From positions 3,090,204 to 3,154,203 of the forward strand of contig NC_061785.1 of assembly GCF_022458985.1 (NCBI RefSeq): 64,000 bases of DNA, written 5' to 3'. The notes under the pieces were generated by a model. That model ran no database searches. It was given only the letters and a program-made list of their open reading frames with translations, and was not told the DNA's origin. Each line of letters begins with the position of its first letter. Within the stretch, counting starts at the first letter, position 1. The DNA comes from Mugil cephalus (taxonomy: Eukaryota > Chordata > Actinopteri > Mugiliformes > Mugilidae). Below are positions 27,031 through 39,473 of the stretch, piece by piece. Position numbers and translations under genes: made by a program.

Positions 27031-30000
27031 CTAACTATTGCTGGCAGTCATCTCCAGCCTGGTGGTGCTGTTCCAGCTGCTGTTGACCGTTGCCCGTGGA
27101 AGTCTAAGAACCCCATTCTTGGTAAAAACTGCCAAGCCAGTGGCTGACCCCTTATCAAAGACTGAAGCATGGCTGTTGAGTGAGTGGCCATTGATCAATG
27201 ATGTCTTGGAAGAAGTGTCTGTCTTCGACTTTTTCTTTGAAAACCTAACAACATTAAATAAAAATATCAATTAAAAAGTACATAGAGTAGTTAACATGCA
27301 TGGCTAGGTAAAGATGCGTATTAAAGTGTATTTTACTCTTGAGCAAAAGAAACATGGTAAAGGCTTGACAGGCAGTGGTGAATGTGTGAAAGTGGGTGGA
27401 TAGGTGAAAAACTCACTTGCGAATGAGTAATGGCAGAAGAATGATGGCTATGAGCAGCAGTGCGGTGAACACTGAGCCAATGATCACCAGAATGAGCTGC
27501 CATGCTAGCAAACAAAAACAGAGAGGATGTCAGTATCAAGTATGTGTCGCTTCTAGGTGGCACTGAAATTTAATTTAAAATTTAAAGTTAGATAAAGTTA
27601 CACATGTAACTTACATTACACATGTACAGGTACAGAGCAATGAAATTTAGTTTAGCATCTAACTAGAGGTGCAATAAGCAGTAAGTGCATGTAGTATAAT
27701 TAGTATGATATATAAGTGGTATTGTACAACTTGTTTTTTGTTTTTATAGCATATGAAAAATATTTACAGATGAAAACCTATGTACAGGTGAGACCATATA
27801 TGCAGGTGAGTAATTTAATTTTAATCAAGTGCTGCATACTCACATTCATTGCAGTTAAAACCAGAATAACCAAATGGACAACTGAAAGATAAAGCAAATG
27901 ATCTTATTATTGAGATGGATGGATGGATGGATGGATGGATGGATGGATGGATGGATGGATGGATGGATGGATGGATGGATGGATGGATGGATGCACTTAC
28001 TTGATACACTCAGAATCCCCTGCTTTTTGTCCAGAGGGACAAACTGTGAAAATACAAAATGTTTCAAATACATATTATTGTTTGGTCAAAGAAACACTCT
28101 ACAGACATTTCAACTCTACAGTCTGAAACTAAATCCTCTCACCATGACACCTTCGAAGACTGTCAGTTGGGATGTGGCCCTCCTTACAGGTACAGGTAAA
28201 ATTTCCATCGTTTGATGAGCATGTTGTGGTCAATTCCTCACATGGGTCCCTGTCACACAGCTTCTCATCTATAATTTTAGGGGGGATAGATAGTAAGCAA
28301 AACACTCACTTTTTTACCGTTTAAGTATTTAATGATTGGACTAAATCTAGATTATTAACTCACCAACAACAGCTGCTCCTTTCAGTGTACATGTGTTGCA
28401 TGAGGTGGCTATGGCTGTGCCCAACTCATATAAGATGTGTCTTGTTGTGATGTTGGATACTGCTGAGAAGATGATCTCTATAGATGTATTGGTCCCTTGC
28501 GCCTCCCTTAATTGACTGTTGACAGCTGACCTGAAGAGACAGAAATCACTCTTAATGACAGCAATTATTAAGTGCAGGAGGATCAGAGTGAACTGTTTCA
28601 GGCAGTGTGCTCCTTCCACAGAAGAGATAGCTAAAATAATTAAAATCTTAACAATAGATAGTTAATTCTATACTCCAAACTTACCACAGTTTCAGCACTA
28701 TAGATCGAACGTAGGTAGGATCAGAACTGAAAATCTCATCCAGCTGTGTTTTGGAAGAAAGAAATGTAATTTTGTTTAACACAACACAGCCATATGGTTT
28801 AATACCAAAGTGTCAGTATAACCAAAAGATAGAGAAAATTTATTTTTCACCTCTTGGGTAATACGGTCTGCAGTCTCTTTGAACATTGGTGATGCCTTGT
28901 CTGACATATTGTTTTCATATGGTATGTTAGGCAGGTTTAAGTGTGCAGGGAAAACTTTGGCTGAAACAAGAAAAAAAAACAGTGAATTACATTTTCAGTT
29001 TTTTTCTGGAAGAGAGTTGTATCATGTGTAGTATACATTTCTGTGACTACATCATATAGCTTTACATACTTTTACTGACATCAATTCACAGAGTGGTGTT
29101 AAAATATTTCTTGGTTATATAATTTCCTCATGCAACATCTTCCTCGTAGTGGTAGTACCAAACGAATTCTTACCCTTCACACAACTGCCGGTTATGTAGT
29201 TGTACATGTCACCAGCCAGACACAAACATACAAAGCCCTGAGTGGCTCGAGCCTCACACGTGCTTCCTTTGCCACAAGGGTTTGAAGCACAGGAACCTGG
29301 AAAAGAAAAGAAGCATCATGAGAAAACTGGTGTTGTTGTTGAAGAAGCTGTGACCTGGATGATGATGTTGGGAGAGTACCTGGAGCTGCTGTAGTAGTAG
29401 TACCTGGAGCTGCTGTTGTCTCTGCTGTGTTTGGAGTCACTGCTGTGGTTGGAGTTGTCTCTGCTGTGGTTGGAGTTGTTTCTGCTGTGTTTGGAGTCTC
29501 TGCTGTGGTTGGAGTTGTCTCTGCTGTGTTTGGAGTCACTGCTGTGGTTGGAGTTGTCTCTGCTGTGTTTGGAGTCACTGCTGTGATTGGAGTTGTCTCT
29601 GCTGTGTTTGGAGTCACTGCTGTGATTGGAGTTGTCTCTGCTGTGTTTGGAGTCACTGCTGTGGTTGGAGTTGTCTCTGCTGTGGTTGGAGTTGTCTCTG
29701 CTGTGTTTGGAGTCACTGCTGTGGTTGGAGTTGTCTCTGCTGTGTTTGGAGTCACTGCTGTGATTGTAGTTGTCTCTGCTGTGGTTGGAGTCACTGCTGT
29801 GGGTGGAGTTGTCTCTGCTGTGGTTGGAGTTGTCTCTGCTGTGTTTGGAGTCACTGCTGTGGTTGGAGTTGTCTCTGCTGTGTTTGGAGTCACTGCTGTG
29901 GTTGGAGTTGTCTCTGCTGTGTTTGGAGTCACTGCTGTGATTGGAGTTGTCTCTGCTGTGTTTGGAGTCACTGCTGTGATTGGAGTTGTCTCTGCTGTGT

Positions 30001-33000
30001 TTGGAGTCACTGCTGTGGTTGGAGTTGTCTCTGCTGTGGTTGGAGTTGTCTCTGCTGTGTTTGGAGTCACTGCTGTGGTTGGAGTTGTCTCTGCTGTGTT
30101 TGGAGTCACTGCTGTGATTGGAGTTGTCTCTGCTGTGTTTGGAGTCACTGCTGTGGTTGGAGTTGTCTCTGCTGTGGTTGGAGTTGTCTCTGCTGTGTTT
30201 GGAGTCACTGCTGTGGTTGGAGTTGTCTCTGCTGTGTTTGGAGTCACTGCTGTGGTTGGAGTTGTCTCTGCTGTGTTTAGAGTCACTGTTGTGGTTGAAG
30301 TTGTCTCTGCTGTGTTTAGAGTCACTGCTGTGGTTGAAGTTGTCTCTGCTGTGTTTGGAGTCACTGTTGTGGTTGGAGTTGTCTCTGTTGTGGGTGGAGT
30401 TGTCACTGTTGTGGTTGGAGTTGTCTCTGTTGTGGGTGGAGTTGTCACTGTTGTGGTTGGAGTTGTCTCTGTTGTGGGTGAAGTGGTAACTGTTGTGGTT
30501 GGAGTTGTCTCTGTTGTGGGTGGAGTTGTCACTGTTGTGGTTGGAGTTGTCTCTGTTGTGGGTGAAGTGGTAACTGTTGTGGTTGGAGTTGTCTCTGTTG
30601 TGGGTGGAGTTGTCACAGTTGTGGTTGGAGTTGTCTCTGTTGTGGGTGGAGTTGTTACTGCTGTGGTTGGAGTTGTCTCTGTTGTGGGTGGAGTTGTTAC
30701 TGTTGTGGTTGGAGTTGTCTCTGTTGTGGGTGGAGTTGTCACTGTTGTGGTTGGAGTTGTCTCTGTTGTGGGTGAAGTGATAACTGTTGTGGGTGGAGTT
30801 GTCTCTGTTGTGGGTGGAGTTGTCACTGTTGTGGTTGGAGTTGTCTCTGTTGTGGGTGGAGTTGTCACTGTTGTGGTTGGAGTTGTCTCTGTTGTGGGTG
30901 AAGTGATAACTGTTGTGGGTGGAGTTGTCTCTGTTGTGGGTGGAGTTGTCACTGTTGTGGGTGGAGTGGTCACTGTTGTGGTTGAAGTTGTCTCTGTTGT
31001 GGTTGAAGTGGTAACTGTTGTGGGTGTAGTTGTCTCTGTTGTGGGTGGAGTTGTCACTGTTGTGGTTGGAGTGGTCACTGTTTCGGTTGGAGTGGTCACT
31101 GTTGTGGGTGTAGTTGTCTCTGTTGTGGGTGGAGTTGTCACTGTTTCGGTTGGAGTGGTCACTGTTGTGGGTGGAGTTGTCTCTGTTGTGGGTGGAGTTG
31201 TCACTGTTGTGGTTGGAGTGGTCACTGTTTCGGTTGGAGTGGTCACTGTTGTGGGTGGAGTTGTTTCTGTTGTGGGTGGAGTTGTCACTGTTGTGGGTGG
31301 AGTGGTCACTGTTTCGGTTGGAGTGGTCACTGTTGTGGTTGAAGTGGTCTCTGTTGTGGATGGAGTTGTCACTGTTGTGGGTGGAGTGTTCTCTGTTGTG
31401 GCTAGAGTCACGGTTGATTGTGCTGTAATTGTTTGTGCAGAAAAGATAAAACTTCATTAATACAGAAGGAAATTGTTTTGCCAAACACAAAATACCACAT
31501 GTGTAAAAGGGAAAGAAACATTTGTTTATTCAAATCAAGAAAAGAAAAAAAACAGCACTAGAGTTTGGTTGTTTTTATTGATGTGGCTGAGGGTGCGCTG
31601 TCAAAGCACAAGTTATAAGTTGTATTAATTAGTTTTAGTGAAAAAGTTAAACTATCTCAGATGAAAAGCAACTGCCCTTTGAAAAGAAATTATTTAAATG
31701 TTTCCGAGTATTTGCCTAGATGATGGATTATGGATAAACAAATACAAATTAGCCTCAGTCGTTTTGATCAAGATCTTTTCAAATGTAACAAACAAGGGTT
31801 ATAACAACGGTATACCGCTGACACATGAGACAGTCGTGTGTAGGTCCTGTCCATTCATAAAAACTCCCAATAAGCCTCACCCACATGTACTGAACCCTCA
31901 GTAAGTTTCCATAAATCCAGACATCCATGCACACAAAAGATGGTCAACCTTTGGCCAATGAAGATGAATTTAAAGTGAGTCTGAGTCTGGGCGTTTTTTA
32001 AGCCATATAAGGGATGAAATCTTACTATAGGAAGACATTGGAGAAAATAAAGAAACTTAGGGAGAACATTGATCTAAATGGTATTGAAGCGAGACATACA
32101 GCCAAATACCTAAATATTTTATTTTTTAAGGGCTAACTTTGGAGGGAGCCAACCACATGAGACAACAACATGGCCTAATTATGAGTTATCCACGGAAGAA
32201 ATAAGCACAAGTTCGCTTTTCTGAACGATAACTTTATAGCTAGATATTCTTACGAAATTTGCAATTAAGTCAATAATTCAGGAACGTTAAGTTTTCTGCT
32301 TGAACTGCTTCTCATTGAATGACCTAGTTTTGTCTTTTCGACTGGAGGATAAACCACTACTGATTGAATGATCTAGTTTCAAACCTTTTATCAACAACTT
32401 TTGTGGTAAAGTGGTAAAGGTTTAAACTAGGCTCATCATGCAATGAATGAATTAAACGTGAATTAGCCATGTCTGTGGAATTCCCTATGTTATGTTACAT
32501 GTGTTAGCTGAGCTAGCTGACCCGTGGAGTGCCCACCTTCAAATCAGTCAATGAGAAGCGCTCTGGGGCCCTGAACTTCATGCCCCACTACCAAAACTGA
32601 AGTGTGCACTGTACACACAGCAGTTCATCAGTCGACAACACTGCAAGCCAGGGTAGCTTCAGGCACAATGAACTATTCACACAAAACCACAGCACAGGAT
32701 AGAGCGGAATTTGAAGTCTTGAGCCAGTTTCAGTAAATGGAAGGACAAAACTACACCAAAAGAAAGACAGATGCAGAGAGCTGAGTGGTGAAGCTTCAGT
32801 GCTGAACAACCTTGGAGGATGTGGATAAAATCTCACTGATTGACCTGATTGAAGAGATATGTTTAAGTGGCTTCATATAACATTTGGCATTTGGTCACCC
32901 CATTAAATTAGAAGAAGTCATTAAATCTGAAGCAAATTATATATTTAGGTCAAATTGATCCCAAAGATAATATGTGGGTTAATCATATTACACCCAATGC

Positions 33001-33233
33001 AAAATAGAATAATCTGAAATTCAGTTAAAGGTGCTGAAATCAAAAGATAAGGATATTTGTCTGAGTTGTAAAGTTTACACGATGAGGGGGTTTTTGCTAG
33101 CCTGCTCCTCTTATCATCAACATTAAAGACTTGCAAATGTGGTAAATGTGTAGGATTCAATGAAATCAGGATACTTACCAATAATTGCAACAACTATCCA
33201 AAGAACAAAGCAGAATTTGAAGTTTTGAGCCAT
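27031..33233 (-). CDS. Gene B: MUC13-like transmembrane mucin, shortened tail
   Basis: Eleven coding exons: 33179-33233, 29380-31422, 29174-29296, 28851-28960, 28685-28743, 28364-28530, 28143-28268, 28001-28043, 27844-27881, 27417-27504, 27031-27244. Their lengths add to 3,066 nt, exactly 1,021 codons plus stop, which supports the model. Domains: signal [18 protein letters not shown] with likely cleavage before QSTVTL, a 680-residue PTS region, EGF (CASNPC..STC..FVCLC..GSC), SEA-like, EGF (LCDRDPC..CSS..FTCTC..RCH), [16 protein letters not shown], and TM ([20 protein letters not shown]). The tail stops at TAG after LEMTASNS, where A and D continue with RQN. The former last exon (26600-26719) still has its acceptor but has lost 18 nt and carries a stop. 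This is the cleanest gene model in the window. Function is inferred as a surface mucin. Confidence 0.82.
27844..29296 (-). CDS. Gene B EGF - SEA-like - EGF - EGF module (exons 3-9)
   Basis: Exon by exon counterpart of the gene A module with the same exon sizes (123, 110, 59 against 62, 167 against 161, 126, 43, 38 nt) and the same phases. SEA-like part: [17 protein letters not shown].. through [17 protein letters not shown], with no GSVVV-type cleavage site. Exon 9 reads [13 protein letters not shown] and joins the TM exon to give S-W-Q-L. The intron between exons 8 and 9 holds a GGAT microsatellite exactly where gene A has GATA. Confidence 0.75.
27913..27992. repeat. (GGAT)n microsatellite in gene B intron
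   Basis: About 19 ggat units between EGF exons 8 and 9. It produces spurious IHPS and DGWM open frames. Confidence 0.95.
29380..31422 (-). repeat. Coding minisatellite of gene B, 42-bp and 39-bp units
   Basis: Two repeat families lie back to back. The 5' half of the exon (about 30370-31420) is built of 42-bp (14-residue) units such as [14 protein letters not shown]. The 3' half (about 29420-30370) uses 39-bp (13-residue) units of type [14 protein letters not shown] transition zone of hybrid units ([14 protein letters not shown]) lies near 30280-30360. Thr is about half of all residues. Neither unit resembles the 21-bp unit of A, although the flanking exons are close paralogues. The frame is open throughout. 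Confidence 0.9.
31423..32640. other. Gene B intron 1, downstream part
   Basis: The first 150 bp match gene A intron 1. The remainder is AT-rich with no recognised element up to the relic signal exon. Confidence 0.4.
32650..32727 (-). pseudogene. Relic signal-peptide exon inside intron 1 of gene B
   Basis: The same relic as at 21477-21552, sharing the same divergent 3' part (tggttttgtgtgaa). Here the ATG has become CTG. It sits about 0.5 kb downstream of live exon 1, so the relic predates the A/B duplication. Confidence 0.65.
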
Positions 33234-33430
33234 CTTCAGTAAATGCACAAACCTGAAGCACAAACCTTCAGTAAAAGAAAGACAGACACTGAGAGCTATG
33301 AGTGGACAAAGCTTCAGTGCTGAACAACCTTGAAGAATGAGAGTCCAGGTGTATCGGACTGGTAGTTTTGATTGTTTGCCCCACCCAAAAAAAGACACAC
33401 ATCAGTCTTCCACTACATGTTTTCCATTGG

Positions 33431-33440
33431 CTATTTTATC
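33431..33440 (-). promoter_or_regulatory. Candidate TATA-like box of gene B
   Basis: GATAAAATAG with an adjacent CCAATGG, at the position equivalent to the gene C TATA box, about 200 bp upstream of the ATG. Conservation between paralogues is the main argument. Confidence 0.3.
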
Positions 33441-33529
33441 TCCCGACCCAGAGGACACAGCACTAAACATAATGGTGTTCTTTTATATTTAGTGTTATGG
33501 CTCCCTATAAACCATGTGGGTGATCGCGC

Positions 33530-33840
33530 ACCAATCAGTCACAACATTAAAACCACTGACAGGAGATAACATTAACCATCTTGAGACAATTCAGTGTCCT
33601 GCTGGGAATCATTATGACCTGGCATTCATTCATGTGGATGTTACTTAGACAAGTAGTACCCATCTAGTCCAGGCCAGACCCCCTCACCCCATAGCAATGA
33701 CACTCCCTGATGGCAGCAACCATCCCCAGCAGGACGCAGCCTGACACATACACAAAAACTGTTTAGGAACTACTCAAAAACCATGAAGAACAGCACAGGG
33801 TGTTGACCCCAAACTGATGCAATATCTCTGGGATGGTCCA
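33530..33840 (+). mobile_element. Tc1-like 5' fragment upstream of gene B
   Basis: Begins with the inverted-repeat type caatcagtcacaacattaaaaccactgaca and runs through catagcaatgacactccctgatgg. Same family as 53447 and the 2470 terminal piece. Confidence 0.6.
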
Positions 33841-34170
33841 CAGAGACAACACGAAAACTAGGGGTGGAACAACACATCAAAAGATGTCAGGCAGAATGTA
33901 AAAGTATAAAAATAAAGTGAAAGAGCTGAAAATTAAGTTGAGTACACTTGTAAACTGGATAATTGGGAATGTGAGTGTTTCAGTTTTACTGCTTTTTAAC
34001 ATGTGATTGCCATCCATAAAGTTATATCATCAGGCTAACCTTAATCAAAGTTGTATAACCAACTTAATGATCAACTGAACTCTTACCCAACTTCACCATT
34101 GTCTTGCTTGTGGAAATAAAATAGAATGCTGACCTTAAGATAAACCAAAAGACGCTTAAAAGGGGTCAAC
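33840..34170. repeat. Upstream block of gene B (second half)
   Basis: ggtggaacaacacatcaaaagatg to ggtcaactggacatgta matches 2970-3290. The first half of the block is missing here. Confidence 0.6.
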
Positions 34171-34189
34171 TGGACATGTACAGATTCTC

Positions 34190-35930
34190 ATCGGGTCGTT
34201 TGTAACCTCTTGGATGAGTCATCTCTGAGCTCTTGGGGTGATTTTGGTTGGCCGGCCACTCCTTGGCCGGTTTTCACCATTTGTGGTTAACTGCTCTCAC
34301 TTTCATTCACTGGAGTCCCAAAGCTTTAGAAATGGCTTCATAAAATTTTCCAAACTGGTAGATCTTATTAGTTTCTTTCTCATTTGCTCTGAATTTCTTT
34401 GGATCTCGGTATGATGTCTAGCTTTTGAGGATCTTTTGGTCTTCTTCCCTTCTTCTCCTTCTTTTTCTCTTGAGTTTTATCACAGTTTACTGCCCATTCG
34501 GGGAGCATTCAGATGAGAGACTAGGCAGGTGCAGTCTTGCAGTTGCAGTATAAATAAAACAAAAACAAAACATTGATCCTTTCCAGTAGTCTGTAGAAAC
34601 TGAAAGAAATGCATTTGCCATCTGCATGTTTGCTAATTTTATGTAGTGCATTTAATCGCGTCCAGGGTTCCTTCCAAGCATCATCCCCTCCCCAACTTGT
34701 CTTTGTATTGCACATAAGTGTCTGCCTGTGTCTTTGAACACAATATTCTTGCCACTGTTCTCATATATGTATCTTATGAGTGCTTTCCCTTCAGTTCCCT
34801 TAACTGGACTTGAAGAGCTGGAGATCTTAGCAACTGCTTAGCTAAAATGTCCACATCCTCCTTCCCTTCGATTCCAACATGGGTAGGAATCCAAACACAG
34901 CTCACTTCCAGTGCTCTTTTCTGAATTTTACTTATTATGTCATATATTTTGAATATCAACTCTTGTTTGCATGACTTCATTGTCTAAATGCCAGTTAGGG
35001 CTGCCAAGCTATCCGATGCAATCAGTGATTTATCTTTTCCACACTCCTCTAGCCATTGCAGAGCCATTATTATTGCTATTAACTCCACTGACTGCACCAA
35101 CAAATGATCAGAAAATCTTTTTTTTTTTTTGATCCTGACCTTATTAATGGTAATATACACAGCTGCACCAGTGCGTCCAGTTTCCGTGTCTTTTGAGTCA
35201 TCTGTAACTGCGAACATTCTGGTTGGATATTCTCCTCTCCTCTATATATCTGCTCTATATATCTTAGCATCACTTACTTTTTCCAACTTATAATTTACCC
35301 CCTCTTTAACCATGCCATGATACAAATTACATCTGGTTTTCTGGATAATTCTAACACAAATTTCTTGAGCTCTAGTCTATTAGCGATAAGACTCCTGTCA
35401 TTCCCTTGTAGGATAGTTAGGACCATGCGGAGCCACCATCACATGCTTGAGAGTTAGAAGTTTCTCCTGCTAACACTTCCTTAATGGTTTCCCAACTCAA
35501 CCCTTTAGTGTTAAGATATTTCTCTGCTGACCTTAATGACGATTTACATTTTTTCCATTTTGCTGTTTGTTTGAGCCGAACAATAGATTGCTTCCACCAT
35601 TAACAAGACAAAGTCAATGTTACTCACTATTAGAGAATCTTATTTTATTTGTGTGCATCCTCCGTGTGATCTTTCCGTTCTCAATGTTTTGGAACCTTGC
35701 TGAGTTGTTCACACTCTTTTCACCACTTCTGTGTATGATACTCCCTGGGAAACTCAGATTTTCACTCAGTTTAGTTACGTTTTAACTAAGGTGCAATTAC
35801 TTTTTTCACACAGGACCATTTGGATGTTTTTTTCCCCTTGCAACGACAACAATAATAATGGACATCATTTAAAAACAACATTGTGTGTTTTCTTGTGTTA
35901 TCTTTGTGTGTGGCAAATAATAAGAAATCA
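34190..35930 (-). mobile_element. Tc1-like fragment interrupted by an I-group LINE
   Basis: 34190-34450 (tcttggatgagtcatctctgagctcttgggg.., ggagtcccaaagctttagaaatgg) and 35738-35930 (aattacttttttcacacaggaccat) are consecutive parts of one Tc1-like family. The 1.3 kb between them is foreign and contains the RNase H fragment listed next. This is a nested insertion. Confidence 0.6.
34760..35280 (-). pseudogene. RNase H domain of an I/Nimb-group LINE
   Basis: Minus strand: FAVTDDSKDTETGRTGAAVY, VELIAIIMALQWLEE and IASDSLAALTGI. After one in-frame TAG (34984-34986) comes VSCVWIPTHVGIEGKEDVD. The order and acidic residues (D, E, D, then HVG..D) fit an RNase H domain, which in animals is typical of I-superfamily LINEs. 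It is dead by the internal stop. Confidence 0.7.
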
Positions 35931-35999
35931 AGAAGTGGCGCAGGATATGCAGCTGAAATATTTATTGCATATTTACTTCCATTCAAGTGAGGAACACTC

Positions 36000-37480
36000 T
36001 CTTTGAGGCAGGCATTTCAGCATCAAAGTCTTCTATAAAGGGAAGATATCACAAGAGCAGATACAGATTGGTTCACCAGAAGAAGGAGCTTTTTATACAT
36101 AGAAAACAAAGGAAGTGAGCAGGGAGTTTTTATCAGGTAGGAGAGAGTTGTTGAGGTGAGGACCCAGATGAAGGACTGATTGAAGAGGCAGGGAGTTCCA
36201 ACAAATACAAAAAAGGTATTTAATGAAATCAAACAAAAGCCACTGCAAGCAAGGCAGGCAGGAAAATCTAAAATCCAAAAGAATCATGACTTGACATGAC
36301 TTGGCATGACAACATGGTAACAAGGAACATGGAGACAAGGGGATAACATCAACGACGTGACAACTGATCAATCAAGGGACAAGGAAGCATAAGACAGGAA
36401 ATCCAGAACTTAACAAAATAAAACAGAAAACACAAGACATGACACAGACAGAAATGACGAACCATAAGGAGACACAAAATGTGATCACAAAATAAAAGAC
36501 AGACATAAACCATGGCAGTTTCTGAATATTCTTAACCCAGTCAAGCATGTATTTTACTTTCAGCTGAAGACAGCTGTAGCAAATGCCTGCAACAGTTCAT
36601 TCCCAACCTACAGCATATGCATTATATAGCTATAACTTCAGCATGCTTTGGGGACCAGCTCCAAAAATACAAATTATGCCAGTGGACCGAAATCAAAGAG
36701 TTCATTTATTTATTTTTAAACAGAATCTGCTGTTATATGAAAATAAAGTATTTCATAAAAAGAGAAAACAACAACCCAGAAATTATGAAAGACTTAATAA
36801 ATAGAAATAAATAGAAAATTATGCTCTGTGGACTCTTTGTAAAAGGGTCACATTGATCCATTTCTAACTCTCTAGCTATGGTGAGTAACTGACCACTGAT
36901 TGCACAGATTAATTCATAAGTAGTCATTGACAACAATAGAAATGGATACAGATAAATGTATCTGTTCATATAGATGGATGAATATTCATATTTATAAAAA
37001 GAAAAATTATGTATTCCCCATGAGGAAGTCAAATATATTTAAAACACAAAAAATAGCAAGATGATTTGACTATTGCTTTTGTCTATGTAGAAGATCTTTT
37101 AGTGTGCACCTGCAACCATTTTTATGAAGTAAATCCTCTGTGTGGGAAAATTAAATCTGTTTTTCACTCATCACTTTAATGCGTCATTAAACATATACAA
37201 CACCATATAAATGCTGTAAATACAGTATCTTTGATGTGCCAACCTGACAAACCCCAATTGACAGATTAAAACATTGTAAAATTTATCTGAAGAACAACTT
37301 TTTATGCAAAAAAACAAGCAAACAAACAAAAAAACAGTGACTGGTAAATTAATAAATAAAAGTTTTTAGTGCAAATAAACAACTGTTGACTCCAAAATTA
37401 GTGGACAGTACCAGGATGGGGCAAGGTGGAAAACGCAAATTTCATTGAAGGTTTTCAGCAAAAGACAAGATCGCTTTGAG
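36000..37480. other. 3' flank of gene C
   Basis: 36018-36130 matches 5930-6050 next to gene A, and 36520-37080 matches the flanks of A and B. 36400-36520 is a low-complexity dispersed repeat (aaacagaaaacacaagacatgac). No gene. Confidence 0.45.
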
Positions 37481-37489
37481 TCTTTGAGA

Positions 37490-37614
37490 AGTTAATTTCC
37501 ATTGTCTCGCATGTAGTAAGGGTTGTTGTGGCCCCCGTTCTGATCATTGGGGTTGTTCTGGGATCAAGCCTGAGTTGATGTGTTACTGCCAGCATGGTTG
37601 TCGTTCAGCTGCTA
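37490..37614 (-). pseudogene. Decayed last tail exon of gene C
   Basis: Aligns to the final exon of D: QLNDNHAGSNTSTQA then TGA where D has CGA, after which 23 codons stay open to TAA (..HNNPYYMRDNGN). Untranslated if the upstream TAG and GC donor are real. Confidence 0.65.
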
Positions 37615-37739
37615 CAATAGAAAACAAAAGTTTTTCCATCAGAGGCATCTGTGTGTATAGGCCAAGGAAGAACACAGCTAGATGACAACACAGTTAATTG
37701 CAAGCCTGAGCTTCCTTAAAGCTCCTTTAAGTGAATTTC

Positions 37740-38300
37740 TGCAGAACTCCATTATTCAATGCAATGCTATGCAGATGATATGCAAATGTATCTAGAACTG
37801 TCCCTCAGTTGAATCAAGACAAAACAGAGAAAATTGTTTTTGACACTAAAGACATAAGGACTGCTGTTAATAAATACCTTGAATCGCTGTCGTTGAAAAA
37901 AAAAGACCAAGTCCGAAACCTTAAATCGATCACCCAAACACCTTTATAACAATTACAATCTACAATGGCTCCCAGATATCTTTAGAAAAGATTCAAAGTT
38001 CTGCTATTGGTCGACAAATCACTGAATGGTTTAAGTCAGAATACATCACTGACACGATGACTGAAAACAAGCCCAGCCAAGCTTTGAGATCCATGGGCTC
38101 AGGTCAGATAGTGGAGCAGAGTTCAGTAAACTGGGTGAAGCAGTATTAGCTGTGATGCTGCACAAATATGGAAAAAACTACCAATAAAAGTGAAATCATT
38201 TGTTCGTTTTTAACTGTATTCACCTTTTTAATGTAATACACATTGAGTTGTTTGAAATGTGTGTGTTGTATAAATAAAGCAGCCTTGGCTTTCCTTGCCT
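37740..38300 (+). mobile_element. L2-group LINE 3' fragment in gene C
   Basis: Plus strand: CYADDMQMYLELSLS, then LNQDKTEKIVFD, then C-terminal debris and the 3' end tataaataaagcagccttgg. A sister copy sits at the matching position in gene D (56830-57690). Confidence 0.65.
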
Positions 38301-38360
38301 TAACCATCAGAAACTCACATGACTAGTTTCTGTTAATACTTGTAGATTGATATCTGATTA

Positions 38361-39473
38361 CACTCACCAGCCACTTTATTAGGTACACCTTGCTAGTGAA
38401 AGGTTGGACCCCATTTTGCCTAGAACTGCCTTAATTCTTCGTGGCATACTTTTAACAAGATGTAAATGGATGGAAATTTTACGCAGAGATTTTGGTCCAT
38501 ATTGACATGACAGCGTCACACAGTTACTGCAGATTTGTCGGCTGCACATCTATGATGAGAATCTCCCATTCCACCACATCCCAAAGATTACTTTAGATTC
38601 TATTATGCTCTATTAGATTGAGATCTGGTGGCTGTGGGGGCCATTGGAGTACAGTGAACTCATTGTCATGTTCAAGAAACCAGTTTGAGAAGATATCAGC
38701 ATTGTGACATGGTGCATTATCCTGCTGGAAGTAGCCATCAGTAGATGGGTACGGTGTGGTCATAAACGGATGGACATGGTCAGCAACAATACTCAGGTAG
38801 GCTTTAAGCCATTCTCAATTTGTACTAAGGGGCCCAAAGTGTGCCAAGAAAATATCCCCCAGACCATTACACCACTACCAGCCTGAACTGTTGATACAAG
38901 TCAGGATGGATCCATGCTTTTATGTTGTTTATGCCAAATTCTGACCCTGCCATTTCAGTGTCTCAGCTGAAATCGATACTCATCAGACCAGGCAATGTTT
39001 TTCCCAGTCTTCCATTGTCCAGTTTTAGCCTGTGTGAACTGTAGTCTCAGTTTGCTGTTCTTAGCAGACAGGAGTAGCATGCAGTGTGGTCTCCTGCTGC
39101 AGTAGCCCATTCTCTTCAAGGTTGGACATGTGTGCATTCAGAGATGGTATTCTGCATTCCTTGTATCAGATGTTATTTGAGTTACTGTTGCCTTTCTATC
39201 ATCTCCAACCACTGTGCCAATTCTCCTCTGATTCTCCTCTTTCTCTTTTAGAGATCTAGAGATCGTTGTGTGTGAAAAGCCCAGTAGATCAGTATTTTCT
39301 GTCAAAGTCTCTTAAATCCCCTTTCTTCCCCATTCTGATTTTGAACTTCAGCAAGTGGTCTTGATCACCTCTACCAATGCCTAAATGCATTGAATTACAG
39401 CCATGTGATTGGCTGATTAATTTGTTTTAACAAGTGATTGAAAGGGTGTACCTACTAAAGTGGCTGGTGAGTG
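38361..39473 (-). mobile_element. Tc1-like transposon, full length, transposase broken
   Basis: The 1,113-bp element has inverted ends cactcaccagccactttatta and its near mirror ctaaagtggctggtgagtg. It is flanked by TA on both sides (38359-38360 and 39474-39475), the Tc1/mariner target. The transposase reads on the minus strand (GYCSRRPHCMLLLSAKNSK, KNIAWSDEYRFQLRH) but carries stops and frameshifts. Gene D has the uninterrupted site gattacatctcattcc near 57796. Confidence 0.85.

Noticed and set aside
27821..28126. Small ORFs with SIHPSIHP or DGWMDGWM repeats
   Set aside because: Translations of the GGAT microsatellite within a gene B intron.
29427..31460. Plus-strand frame of 677 codons ([12 protein letters not shown] type)
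   Set aside because: Antisense shadow of the gene B repeat. No start context, domain or splice support.
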